Shown: positions 5,534 to 12,849 of the stretch, one piece after another | Layout of the letters: each line of letters starts with the position of its first letter | How positions within the stretch are numbered: position 1 is the stretch's first letter | NCBI GenBank assembly: GCA_017481065.1 | Contig: JAFUPT010000004.1 | Coordinates: 1 to 14,578, forward strand | Length of the DNA: 14,578 nucleotides | Reading direction: 5' to 3' | Source: Clostridia bacterium | GTDB taxonomy: Bacteria; Bacillota_A; Clostridia; Christensenellales; Aristaeellaceae | Notes under the pieces: generated by a model | Told to the model about the DNA's origin: nothing | Seen by the model: the letters and a program-made list of their open reading frames with translations, nothing else | The model's database searches: none | Made by a program: the position numbers and the translations under genes

Positions 5534-6952
5534 TTAAGCGTTTTCCACGTTCTCCTCCCCGTCCATCCACTTCACGGGCAGGTTTTCGATCTCGGGGAAA
5601 TGGCGCACCATGAAGCCCTCGGTGGAATCCTTCTTGAAGAATACGCGGATGGTGAAGATGATGAGCTTCACATCCAGCCAGAGGCTATAATTTTCGATGT
5701 ACATCAAATCGAGGATCAGCTTATCGCGGGGGGAGGTATTGTACTTGCCCTCGATCTGGGCATAGCCGGTGAGGCCGGCCTTCATGCGGGTACGGTAAGT
5801 AAACTCCGGCAGCTCGCCGAGATATTTTTTCACGTTGTTCACCATCTCCGGCCGGGGGCCGACGAGGCTCATATCGCCGCGGAGGATGTTGATCAGCTGG
5901 GGCAGCTCATCCAGGCGGTATTTGCGCAGGAAGCGGCCCACGGGGGTGATGCGGTCATCATTCACGGAGGCGGAGCGGTGGATATTGCCCACGCCCGGCG
6001 CCATGGAGCGGAACTTGAAGATGGAAAATACCCGGTCGTTGTGGGTCACGCGGTCCTGCCGGTAGAATACCGGGCCGCCATCGCAGAGCTTGATGGCAAT
6101 GGCGCAGCCCAGCATCAACGGGCTCAGGATCACCAGGCCCAGCGCGGAGACCACGATATCCATGGCGCGCTTGATGAAGCGCTGCTCAAGGGTCATGCGG
6201 TCATTCACCACCTCCATGAAGGCCATATCATCCAGGATGGTGGTGCGGGCATAGCGGGTAATGATATCCGGGATTTCCGAGCTGTAATAAATATTGCGGT
6301 TCAAATGATAGGCATACTCCACCAGCTCCACCCGCTCATTCGGGGGCACGGCATAAAACACCACGGCTTCATGATCGGCAATGATGCGGCGGACATTTTT
6401 ATCCCGGTAATCCGCCACGGTGACGATCTTATAGCGCAGGCGGTATTTCTGCAGCTTGCTCATTACATGCACCAGCGCTTCCCGGGAGGAAGTGAGCAGG
6501 CAGCAGCGCTCCGGCGGATTGATTTTGAAATACAGCTTGTTTCCCAGCGCCACCATGATGATGATCCACACCAGCTGCACCAGGAATACCAGGCAAACCA
6601 TGCGGATTTCCTCGCCCACGGGCAGGATGGTTTCGCGGGAATTGCGGCGGTAGCTCATGAACACGAATTCCACATAAGAAACGATATCCGTGAGCAGCAC
6701 CCGCAGCGCCAGGGAGAAGATGATGGGCTTGTTCTTCTCCTGCCCCACATTGTAGCCGCCGATGGACTTGGACAGGGCGCAGTACACCACCGCGAAGGTG
6801 AACACGATAACCGCGGTGATTCGGCGGTAGAACAGGCGCAGATGGGGGTTATACACCGACATGAACACGATGAAGGTGCCCAGCAGCAGCGCAAACAGCA
6901 GGCAATTCATGCCCAGCACCGCCGCGCCGCTCAGCCTTTTCCGCTTGCCCAT
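5534..6952 (-). CDS. Polyprenyl-phosphate sugar-1-phosphate transferase (exopolysaccharide initiation)
   Basis: Protein of 472 aa. The ATG at 6952 is chosen because GGAGG lies 7 nt upstream; the in-frame ATG at 6958 is only 1 nt from it. Four N-terminal membrane segments (about 11-33, 42-60, 78-100, 115-137) precede a soluble Rossmann-like region (148-250) and the bacterial sugar transferase domain (about 257-460). That domain opens with a membrane-inserted helix (264-288) and shows FYRQDRV, FKFRSM (312-317), R346-x-D348E349L-type [24 protein letters not shown] (346-369) and [10 protein letters not shown]. The architecture is that of WcaJ/CpsE-type polyprenyl glycosylphosphotransferases, which move a sugar-1-phosphate onto undecaprenyl phosphate at the inner face of the membrane as the first step of capsule or exopolysaccharide repeat synthesis. 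The sugar cannot be read from sequence. No other polysaccharide gene adjoins it. It has its own promoter and a terminated 3' array. Confidence 0.93.
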   Translation of the reverse strand: MGKRKRLSGAAVLGMNCLLFALLLGTFIVFMSVYNPHLRLFYRRITAVIVFTFAVVYCALSKSIGGYNVGQEKNKPIIFSLALRVLLTDIVSYVEFVFMSYRRNSRETILPVGEEIRMVCLVFLVQLVWIIIMVALGNKLYFKINPPERCCLLTSSREALVHVMSKLQKYRLRYKIVTVADYRDKNVRRIIADHEAVVFYAVPPNERVELVEYAYHLNRNIYYSSEIPDIITRYARTTILDDMAFMEVVNDRMTLEQRFIKRAMDIVVSALGLVILSPLMLGCAIAIKLCDGGPVFYRQDRVTHNDRVFSIFKFRSMAPGVGNIHRSASVNDDRITPVGRFLRKYRLDELPQLINILRGDMSLVGPRPEMVNNVKKYLGELPEFTYRTRMKAGLTGYAQIEGKYNTSPRDKLILDLMYIENYSLWLDVKLIIFTIRVFFKKDSTEGFMVRHFPEIENLPVKWMDGEENVENA

Positions 6953-6988
6953 GCCCATACCTCCCCGATTACAGATTCATTCTATCCT

Positions 6989-7018
6989 ATTCTATATAGG
7001 AATGTATATATCTGTCAA
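6989..7018 (-). promoter_or_regulatory. Sigma-A promoter of the sugar-phosphate transferase gene
   Basis: On the minus strand the -35 is a perfect TTGACA (7013-7018) and the -10 is TAGAAT (6989-6994), spacer 18 nt; TATAGA two bases upstream gives a 16-nt alternative. The start would be near 6982, about 30 nt before the ATG. It lies just after the terminator of the upstream gene, so this gene is an independent transcription unit. Confidence 0.8.
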
Positions 7019-7043
7019 CGACGGGGATATGACGCTTTATCGA

Positions 7044-7073
7044 CAAAAAAAGGCCAGCCTTTTCAGGCTGGCC
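7044..7073 (-). terminator. Intrinsic terminator of the acidic secreted protein gene
   Basis: On the minus strand a 9-bp stem GGCCAGCCT / AGGCTGGCC with a 4-nt loop is followed by a run of seven T. It begins 11 nt after the stop codon at 7085. This terminator stands alone, without the hairpin arrays found at other 3' ends in the window. Confidence 0.95.
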
Positions 7074-7084
7074 CGGATTCTCCT

Positions 7085-8986
7085 TTACTGTACAAGGCTC
7101 GAGAGCATGCCCTGCAGATCCTCCATCGACATTTCGCCGGAATAGGAATAGATGCTGATGCCGGTGGTTCCGGTGGTAACTTCCGCGCTGTAAATCGCGC
7201 CTTCTTCCTCCATCAGATTCACAACGACGCCATCCGGCTCCACGAAGCTGCCGTCGGCCTTGAGCAGCAGGGTGTTCATATCCTGATAAGTGGGATACAT
7301 GCTCACGTTGATGTAATCCTCGCCGCGCACATAATCCACGCTCAGATAGCCGTTCGTGGCGTAGGCGTAGGAGAGCTCATAGTCCTCGGGAATGCTCAGC
7401 TGGGGCACATCATAGCCATACACGGCGATGGCTTCATCCAGATTCTCGGGATAATCCATGGAATATTCCTCCTCGGAATATTCCTCGGTATATTCATCAT
7501 AATCCGCAGCGGCTTCCATGGAAACCTCTTCAACGCCCAGCTCGGACAGGGCCAGGATGCCCTCATCGGCGGAGATAGTCATCGCATCGGCAGTCAGGGC
7601 AAGCGCATCGGCCATCAGCTGGTTCATGGCAGCGGACAGGGTTTCGGAATCGCCGGAGAGATCCTCGGCGGTGAGGGCGAGGATTTCCTTGCCCTCAAAG
7701 GGATCGGCGTAGGCGGCCTCCGCGGCGTTGACCTGGAAGCTGAGCTCAACGGAAACTTCCTCCTCGGGAACCAGCAGGCTGAAATAGCAATCGGAGGTGA
7801 TGCTGCCATCCTCCTCCAGCAGCTGGGAAACCTGGCCTTCGATGGAGAAGGCGCTCTCGGCATAATCCACCTCATCGCCGGCGGTGCTGGTATTGACGTT
7901 GGTGGCGTCCATGGTGAAGTAGATATCCATCATGCCGTCGTCGGCAGCCTCGCCGCTGGCGGTCACCAGCATGTAGGTATCCTGCTCGAACACCTCTTCA
8001 ATGCTTTCGCCGGTTTCTGTGTTGGTCTCGCTGTAGCTGTAGGAAGAGCCGCTGGAGATATCATACACCAGTTCGAAGGAACCATCGGCTGCCTGCGCGC
8101 CCATCACGGAATAGCTGATATAATCTGCATCGCCGCCCAGGTAATAGTTCATTTCCATGGCGTAGTTTTCGCCTTCCTGCTGCATTACAACATCAAGATC
8201 GAGCACCTGGCCTTCCAGCTCGGCGGAGATATAGACCTGCTCATAGAGCACGCCATCCTGCTCGGCGATGGTAATATCCATGGGCAGGGAGAAACCTTCC
8301 AGGCCCTCAGCAGCGAAGACCTCGGCAAAATTGGCGTACTGGGTGCCGCTTTCCATGTTGCCGACATCAAGGATCAGCTGGCAGAAATCCTTCACTGCCG
8401 GGATATCGCAGGCAAGCCACGCATCCAGCAGGGCAACCAGCGTATCTTCGGTGATTTCGATGGTGTATGCCATGGCGGGAACGGCGGCGCCGTTGATGTC
8501 CACCTCGGTTTCATCGGGTTCAACGCCCTCGATGAGCACATTCATGGAGATTTCGGAGAGAGCTTCCTCAACGGCCGGGTCCTCGAGGGCGGGCACGATG
8601 GCGGCCATGCGCTCAAAGAGCTGCACAAACATCTGCATATCGCTGTCCTGCTCAAGGCCCATCAGTTCATCCAGCACTTCCGCGCTGATGCTGTAAGCCT
8701 TGCCGCTGTCGGACAGGGAGAAGGACACGCCGTTCTCCGCGATGCGGCCGTTCAGGGGCAGAAGCAGCTGGTCATCCATCTGCACCTCAAAGCCCAGCTC
8801 GGCCCGTTCGGAGCCGGTGGCGGCGGTAAGGCGCAGGGCGGGGGAGAGATCCACGGTTTCATCGCCATAAGTAATGGAAATGTTGCTCACGGTGTAGGTG
8901 GTGGCGGTTTCAGGAATGGCGGGCAAATCTGCCGCGCCGCTGAAGACCATCACGAAGCTGAGAATCAGGGACAGGATTACGTTCAT
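7085..8986 (-). CDS. Highly acidic secreted protein of unknown function
   Basis: Protein of 633 aa starting at ATG 8986, with GGAGG 7 nt upstream. Residues 1-18 form a signal-peptide-like hydrophobic segment, ending in SGAADLP. The mature protein is extremely acidic: I count only about four lysines and five or six arginines against very many Asp and Glu. Most of the chain (about 30-490) shows beta-rich patterns of the form VDL-, GEN-YAMEMNYYL- and DYISYSV, perhaps a lipoprotein-carrier-like beta fold. Residues 495-513 are a Glu/Tyr/Ser-rich linker encoded by short repeats. Residues 514-633, starting at ENLDEA and including SIPEDYELSYAYA and YINVSMYP, resemble DUF4367-type domains of Firmicute secreted or anti-sigma-linked proteins; this is tentative. 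There is no sortase motif or C-terminal anchor. It is likely extracellular, possibly calcium- or salt-adapted. It has its own terminator. Confidence 0.8.
   Translation of the reverse strand: MNVILSLILSFVMVFSGAADLPAIPETATTYTVSNISITYGDETVDLSPALRLTAATGSERAELGFEVQMDDQLLLPLNGRIAENGVSFSLSDSGKAYSISAEVLDELMGLEQDSDMQMFVQLFERMAAIVPALEDPAVEEALSEISMNVLIEGVEPDETEVDINGAAVPAMAYTIEITEDTLVALLDAWLACDIPAVKDFCQLILDVGNMESGTQYANFAEVFAAEGLEGFSLPMDITIAEQDGVLYEQVYISAELEGQVLDLDVVMQQEGENYAMEMNYYLGGDADYISYSVMGAQAADGSFELVYDISSGSSYSYSETNTETGESIEEVFEQDTYMLVTASGEAADDGMMDIYFTMDATNVNTSTAGDEVDYAESAFSIEGQVSQLLEEDGSITSDCYFSLLVPEEEVSVELSFQVNAAEAAYADPFEGKEILALTAEDLSGDSETLSAAMNQLMADALALTADAMTISADEGILALSELGVEEVSMEAAADYDEYTEEYSEEEYSMDYPENLDEAIAVYGYDVPQLSIPEDYELSYAYATNGYLSVDYVRGEDYINVSMYPTYQDMNTLLLKADGSFVEPDGVVVNLMEEEGAIYSAEVTTGTTGISIYSYSGEMSMEDLQGMLSSLVQ
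7460..7495. repeat. Short palindromic coding repeat in the acidic linker
   Basis: The 10-bp palindrome GGAATATTCC occurs at 7460-7469 and again at 7475-7484, a spacing of 15 nt, followed by a diverged third copy near 7488. It lies in frame and encodes the repeated Glu/Tyr/Ser linker (EEYSEEEYS). A 15-nt period equals five codons, so this is best read as a small in-frame expansion. Confidence 0.5.
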
Positions 8987-9006
8987 TCCTTTTCCTCCTT
9001 AAACTT

Positions 9007-9051
9007 ATTATTCTTTGTTACCAGTTTAGCACAATCGGGCGCTTCACACAA
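9007..9051 (-). promoter_or_regulatory. Candidate promoter region of the acidic secreted protein gene
   Basis: Two overlapping minus-strand candidates are visible. One has TTGTGT (9046-9051), a 17-nt spacer and an extended -10 TGCTAAACT (-10 at 9023-9028), giving a leader of about 30 nt. The other has TTGTGC (9029-9034) and AATAAT (9007-9012) at a 16-nt spacing, but its start would fall almost on the ribosome binding site. The first has the better geometry. Confidence 0.4.
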
Positions 9052-9133
9052 GCAACCGCTGTTAGAATATATTTCCACATTCCTGTGTATTTTGACGCAT
9101 TTTTCCCATAAATGGTTCCCGGCGCAAATTATC

Positions 9134-9162
9134 TTTTCTTTTTCCGGCGGCCATGCTATAAT
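9134..9162 (+). promoter_or_regulatory. Extended -10 promoter of the helD-like operon
   Basis: A perfect -10 TATAAT (9157-9162) is preceded by TG one base upstream (TGCTATAAT), the extended -10 form. The -35 position (TTTTCT, 9134-9139, spacer 17) is weak, as is usual when an extended -10 is present. Transcription would start near 9169, about 33 nt before the ATG at 9202. Confidence 0.8.
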
Positions 9163-9201
9163 AGTTTAAATTGGGTATCCAGTTTGAAGGAGGCACAGAA
9201 C

Positions 9202-11343
9202 ATGGACGAGCGCAGGGATTTTCTTTCTGAGCAGGCATACACCGCCAAGGTGCAGGAATTGATGCTTGCCATCATTGAGCAGGCGGATGAAATATCCGGC
9301 AGCCATTCCGAATCCATCCGCGCGATCATCGCCGATGCATGGGAGGAGCTGCGCGTGCGCCCCACCCAGCTTTCCGTGCAGGACCTGGAGCAGCTCTCCG
9401 TGGAACTGAACCGCATCACCGCCCGCCGGGAATTCACCCGGGAATTGGCCGAGCGTTACCGCCGCATGCTGATGAACCCCTTCTTTGCCCGCGTGGATTT
9501 TACCGAGGAGGGCGAAAGCGAGCTGGAAAAGATCGTAATCGGCCTCTACAGCCTGGAGGACCGCAAGGGCCACCTGCTGGTGCATGACTGGCGCGCCCCG
9601 GTTTGCAGCCTGTATTATGACAGCGAGCCCGGCGAGGTGCAGTACAACAGCCCCAGCGGCGTGATCCGCGGCGAAATGAGCCTCAAGCGCCAGTACAAGA
9701 TGGAAAATGGCCAGCTGAAATACTTCGTGGATACCGATATGTCCATCGACGACGGCATGCTGCTGGATATCCTCTCCGGAGCCACCAGCCGCCACATGCG
9801 CCAGATTGTTTCCACCATCCAGGCCGAGCAGAACGCCGCCATACGATATGACGATGCGCCGGTGGTATGCGTGGTGGGCGGCGCGGGCAGCGGCAAAACC
9901 AGCGTGGCCATGCACCGCGCGGCATTCCTTATGTACCGCCGCAGGGATATACTGGACGCCAGCAAGATACAGATCATCTCCCCCAGCACCGCATTTTCGG
10001 AGTATGTTTCCAATGTACTGCCGGAATTGGGCGAAGAGAACATCCGCGCCCGCACCATGCGGGAGCTGGTGGAAAAAATACTCGGCAGGAAGGTGGAGCC
10101 GCTGGTAAAGCAGATGGAAAACTGCGATCCGGCCAACCTGCCCCTGCGCAATCAATCCGTGGAATACAAAACCGGCATAGAATTTTTGCGCAATTTGAAG
10201 GCCACGGCGGAATCCTTCGCCACCTTCGGCCCGAACTTCGGCAATGTGCGCATGGACGACCAGATTCTCATCCGCCGGGAAGAGCTGCGGCGCATGTACA
10301 AGAATGAATTCGCCCTGCTCACCCCCGCCCAGCGCATCGAGCGCATGAAGGCCACCCTGGAGACCCGGCTCGCCAGCTGGGAAGAAAAGCTGATGAAGCA
10401 ATATGAAAAGAGCTTCGAGGGCAAATACAGCGGCAAGGAGCTGCGCTTCGTGGTGAAGATGGCCACGGCCCAGCGCCTGCAGGGCGTGCGCGCCCAGCTG
10501 CGCAAGTATACGAATGTGAACGGGTGGATGCTCCTTCAGGAAGCGATGAAGGATGCGCCGAAGATCCTGCGCGATACCTTCTTTGAAAACAAGGAAGCAA
10601 ACCTGCTCTGGTGGGAGGACGCCGCAGCCCAGGCTTACCTGCTGGTGCGCCTCGGCTTCGTGCAGCCGGATAAATCCGTTTATCACCTGCTGGTGGATGA
10701 GGCGCAGGACTACTCCGAAACCGAGCTTGCCCTGCTGCACGCCTACTTCCCCAACGCCCGGGTAACCCTGCTGGGCGATCCCATGCAGCGCACCTGCCCC
10801 GGCATGCAGGCCTGCAGCCCGGAAAACTGGGGCGAATGCTTCGATTCCCCCGATGCGCCGGTGTTTACGCTGTCCCGCTGCTACCGCTCCACCCTGCCCA
10901 TCACCCGCCTGTGCAACGCACTGTTGCCCGGCGGCGACCGGCTGAATCCCTTCGGCCGGGAGGGCGAGATGCCCATGGTGGCGCAGTACAGCGAAAAACT
11001 GCTGAAAGAAACCCTCGACCGCCTGCGCGCAGAGGGCCATTCCTCCATCGCAGTGATCACCCGCAGCCAGAGCCAGGCGGATTCCCTGTCTGCCAAGCTG
11101 GAGCGCGTATACCGCCTGGACGGCGGCGAGGAAGACCTCAATTACGAATCCAGCGATAATGTGGTAGGCTGCTACCACATGGTGAAGGGCATGGAATTTG
11201 ACGCGGTGATCGTGGTATGGCCGGATGCGGAGCTTACCGACGGCGAGCGGAGGAGGCTCTACACCGCCTGTTCCCGCGCGCTGCACTCCGTCACCCTGCT
11301 GGGCGGCGGCAAGCTGATCAAGGAGTTGGGCATCGTACTATGA
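9202..11343 (+). CDS. helD: HelD-like RNA polymerase-recycling ATPase (UvrD/Rep superfamily 1)
   Basis: Protein of 713 aa, close to Bacillus HelD. The start is ATG 9202 with GAAGGAGG 8 nt upstream; an in-frame ATG at 9112 lies before the promoter and is rejected. HelD proteins bind RNA polymerase and use ATP to release stalled or post-termination complexes from DNA. An N-terminal coiled-coil-like region (about 1-90) precedes the HelD-specific stretch LLVHDWRAPVCSLYYDSEPG and DDGMLLDILSG. Helicase motifs follow: Walker A GGAGSGKT (226-233), Walker B LLVDEAQD (496-503), GDPMQRT, the arginine motif CYRS (560-563), KGMEFD (662-667) and YTACSRA (687-693). The HelD-type insertion between the helicase lobes (about 290-470) is rich in charged helices. 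The gene opens a two-gene operon; its stop overlaps the start of the next gene. Some actinobacterial relatives (HelR) confer rifampicin tolerance; nothing here shows that for this copy. Confidence 0.92.
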   Translation: MDERRDFLSEQAYTAKVQELMLAIIEQADEISGSHSESIRAIIADAWEELRVRPTQLSVQDLEQLSVELNRITARREFTRELAERYRRMLMNPFFARVDFTEEGESELEKIVIGLYSLEDRKGHLLVHDWRAPVCSLYYDSEPGEVQYNSPSGVIRGEMSLKRQYKMENGQLKYFVDTDMSIDDGMLLDILSGATSRHMRQIVSTIQAEQNAAIRYDDAPVVCVVGGAGSGKTSVAMHRAAFLMYRRRDILDASKIQIISPSTAFSEYVSNVLPELGEENIRARTMRELVEKILGRKVEPLVKQMENCDPANLPLRNQSVEYKTGIEFLRNLKATAESFATFGPNFGNVRMDDQILIRREELRRMYKNEFALLTPAQRIERMKATLETRLASWEEKLMKQYEKSFEGKYSGKELRFVVKMATAQRLQGVRAQLRKYTNVNGWMLLQEAMKDAPKILRDTFFENKEANLLWWEDAAAQAYLLVRLGFVQPDKSVYHLLVDEAQDYSETELALLHAYFPNARVTLLGDPMQRTCPGMQACSPENWGECFDSPDAPVFTLSRCYRSTLPITRLCNALLPGGDRLNPFGREGEMPMVAQYSEKLLKETLDRLRAEGHSSIAVITRSQSQADSLSAKLERVYRLDGGEEDLNYESSDNVVGCYHMVKGMEFDAVIVVWPDAELTDGERRRLYTACSRALHSVTLLGGGKLIKELGIVL

Positions 11344-12545
11344 TTACGGCAATTATCGGTGGCGGCGCTTCCGGGCTGATGGCGGCCTGCCTGCTCGCCC
11401 GGAAGGGCGGGAAGGTGATTCTACTGGAAAAGCAGAATCGCGTGGGCAGGAAGCTGCTCTCCACGGGCAACGGCCGCTGCAACCTTTCCAACCTGAACGC
11501 ATCTGAAAAGGATTATTACGGCGATGCGCGCTATATCCGCGCCGCCCTCGCCGCCTTCAACCCTGAGGACGCCTGCGATTTCTTTGAATCCATCGGCGTG
11601 CTCTGCGCGGCGGATGAGGAGGGCCGGGTTTATCCCCTGAGCAACCAGGCGGCGGGCGTATTGGATGCGCTGCGCCTCTATGCGGCGGAGCATGGCTGCG
11701 ATATGCGCACCGATTTCGCCGTTTCCCGCATCACGAAGAAAAAGAAATTCATCATCGAATCCGATGCCGGGCAAGTGCAGGCGGATAATGTGATCATCTG
11801 CTGCGGCGGGCTCGCCGCGCCGAAGATCGGCGGCTGCGGGGACGGGCACAGGCTGCTGGAAGCCTTCGGCCACAAAATTTCGCCCCGCCTGCCCGCCATC
11901 GCCGCGCTGAAAACCGACCCGGAGGCCGTGCGCGCCCTCAAGGGCATACGCATGCACGGGGAAATTTCCCTCGTATCCGATGGCAAAGTCCTGCGGAAGG
12001 AAGCCGGAGAGATTCTCTTCGGCGAGGGCAGCATTTCCGGCATCGCGGCCATGCAGCTGGCCCGAGCGGCGAATACCGAGGTCAATCGCGGCAGAAAGTG
12101 CTCGGCAGCGCTTTCCTTCCTGCCCGGCGCGGCCCCGGATTTCATCCGGAAACGCTGCGCCCTACTCCCCGACCGCACGATGGATGATTTCCTGTCCGGC
12201 ATCCTGCCCAAGCGGCTCGGCCAGGTGCTGGCCAAGGCGGCGGGAATATCTCCACTCAGCATTCCCGCGAAAGAACTTACATCCAAGCAGCAAAGCGCGC
12301 TGCAAAATCTGCTCACCGGCTGGGAACTGTCCGTGAAGGGCAGCCTCGGCTTTGACCAGGCGCAGGTGACCTGCGGCGGCGCGGAGCTGAAGGATTTCGA
12401 TCCTGAGACCCTTCAATCCCGGCTCGTGCCCGGCCTTTACGCCGCAGGAGAAGTGCTGAATGTGGACGGCGACTGCGGCGGCTTCAACCTGCACTGGGCC
12501 TGGGCCAGCGCTTACCTTGCAGCACGGGGGATTACGAGGGAGTGA
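11340..12545 (+). CDS. BaiN/HI0933-like FAD-dependent flavoprotein
   Basis: Protein of 401 aa, a typical length. The ATG overlaps the preceding stop as ATGA (4 nt), so translation is probably coupled; an AAGGAG lies 14 nt upstream, further than ideal. The N-terminal FAD-binding motif is IIGGGASGL (5-13), ending at the acidic residue E30. The family signature GNGRCNLSN spans 43-51, and the C-terminal GLYAAGEVLNVDGDCGGFN motif begins at 365. These define the HI0933/YhiN flavoprotein family (Pfam HI0933_like), which includes the bile-acid enzyme BaiN of Clostridium scindens; most members have no assigned substrate and annotation as BaiN is often by homology only. It is predicted cytoplasmic. No other bile-acid genes are nearby, so a bile-acid role is not supported by context. 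Confidence 0.9.
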   Translation: MITAIIGGGASGLMAACLLARKGGKVILLEKQNRVGRKLLSTGNGRCNLSNLNASEKDYYGDARYIRAALAAFNPEDACDFFESIGVLCAADEEGRVYPLSNQAAGVLDALRLYAAEHGCDMRTDFAVSRITKKKKFIIESDAGQVQADNVIICCGGLAAPKIGGCGDGHRLLEAFGHKISPRLPAIAALKTDPEAVRALKGIRMHGEISLVSDGKVLRKEAGEILFGEGSISGIAAMQLARAANTEVNRGRKCSAALSFLPGAAPDFIRKRCALLPDRTMDDFLSGILPKRLGQVLAKAAGISPLSIPAKELTSKQQSALQNLLTGWELSVKGSLGFDQAQVTCGGAELKDFDPETLQSRLVPGLYAAGEVLNVDGDCGGFNLHWAWASAYLAARGITRE

Positions 12546-12611
12546 CGCTGGGGGCTTCCAGCCCCCAGACCCCCGGCTCAAGGGACATTGTCCCTTAAGA
12601 ATCCCATGAAC
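12546..12611 (+). repeat. Hairpin array 3' of the BaiN-like gene
   Basis: The array begins at the stop itself: TGACG, hairpin CTGGGGGCT/AGCCCCCAG (loop TCC, 12548-12568), linker ACCCCCGG, hairpin CTCAAGGGAC/GTCCCTTAAG (one mismatch, loop ATT, 12577-12599), then AATCCC and the terminator at 12613. The entry motif and linkers match the other arrays. Here the arms are one or two base pairs longer but the loop is still 3 nt. Confidence 0.85.
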
Positions 12612-12612
12612 A

Positions 12613-12641
12613 AAAATCGTGCCGGACGGCGGCACGATTTT
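12613..12641 (+). terminator. Terminator-like hairpin after the helD-baiN-like operon
   Basis: A 12-bp perfect stem (12613-12624 with 12630-12641) has core arms CGTGCCG / CGGCACG and a 5-nt loop, ending in only four T. It is nearly the same hairpin as 79-112. The short T-run makes it a weaker plus-strand terminator; on the minus strand the run is five T. Confidence 0.7.
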
Positions 12642-12656
12642 CAAGGAGAAATATAC

Positions 12657-12833
12657 GGCGGCTTGTGGGCAAGCCGCCCTACAGAAGCCCATCAATCGAA
12701 ACAGAATGTAGGGCGGGATGCCTCATCCCGCCGCTGTAATTATTTCCAGTGCTGCAAAGCAGCGCAATGCAGAGGTTTCCAAAGGGGATCATCCCCTTTG
12801 GCGGGGTCTGGGGCAGAGCCCCAGCGTAACCCC
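12657..12833 (-). repeat. Hairpin array opposed to the COG2509 gene, plus flanking repeats
   Basis: On the minus strand, beginning just upstream of the COG2509 start codon: TTACG, hairpin CTGGGGC/GCCCCAG (loop TCT, 12808-12824), linker ACCCCG, hairpin CCAAAGGGGA/TCCCCTTTGG (loop TGA, 12779-12801), AAACC linker, hairpin GCTGC/GCAGC (loop TTT, 12751-12763), hairpin GGCGGGATG/CATCCCGCC (loop AGG, 12712-12732) and hairpin GGCGGCTTG/CAAGCCGCC (4-nt loop, 12657-12678). No minus-strand gene ends here. The gap 12546-12849 contains no supportable gene and no clear promoter for the next gene. Confidence 0.85.
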
Positions 12834-12849
12834 CAACGAGGTGTTTCCT

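Noticed and set aside
5600..9169. Plus-strand open frame of 1189 codons
   Set aside because: It is antisense to two well-supported genes and crosses a terminator and a promoter. The translation is rich in His/Gly/Ile with no domain pattern. It reflects stop-poor antisense frames in GC-biased coding DNA.
9166..11286. Minus-strand open frame of 706 codons
   Set aside because: It lies wholly antisense to the HelD-like gene, which has all its helicase motifs, a ribosome binding site and a promoter. The antisense product shows low-complexity His/Ala/Gly composition.
11340..12545. Bile-acid 7-dehydroxylation function for the BaiN-like gene
   Set aside because: Only family-level similarity supports it. 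No other bai-type gene is in the window and most HI0933-family proteins have no such role.
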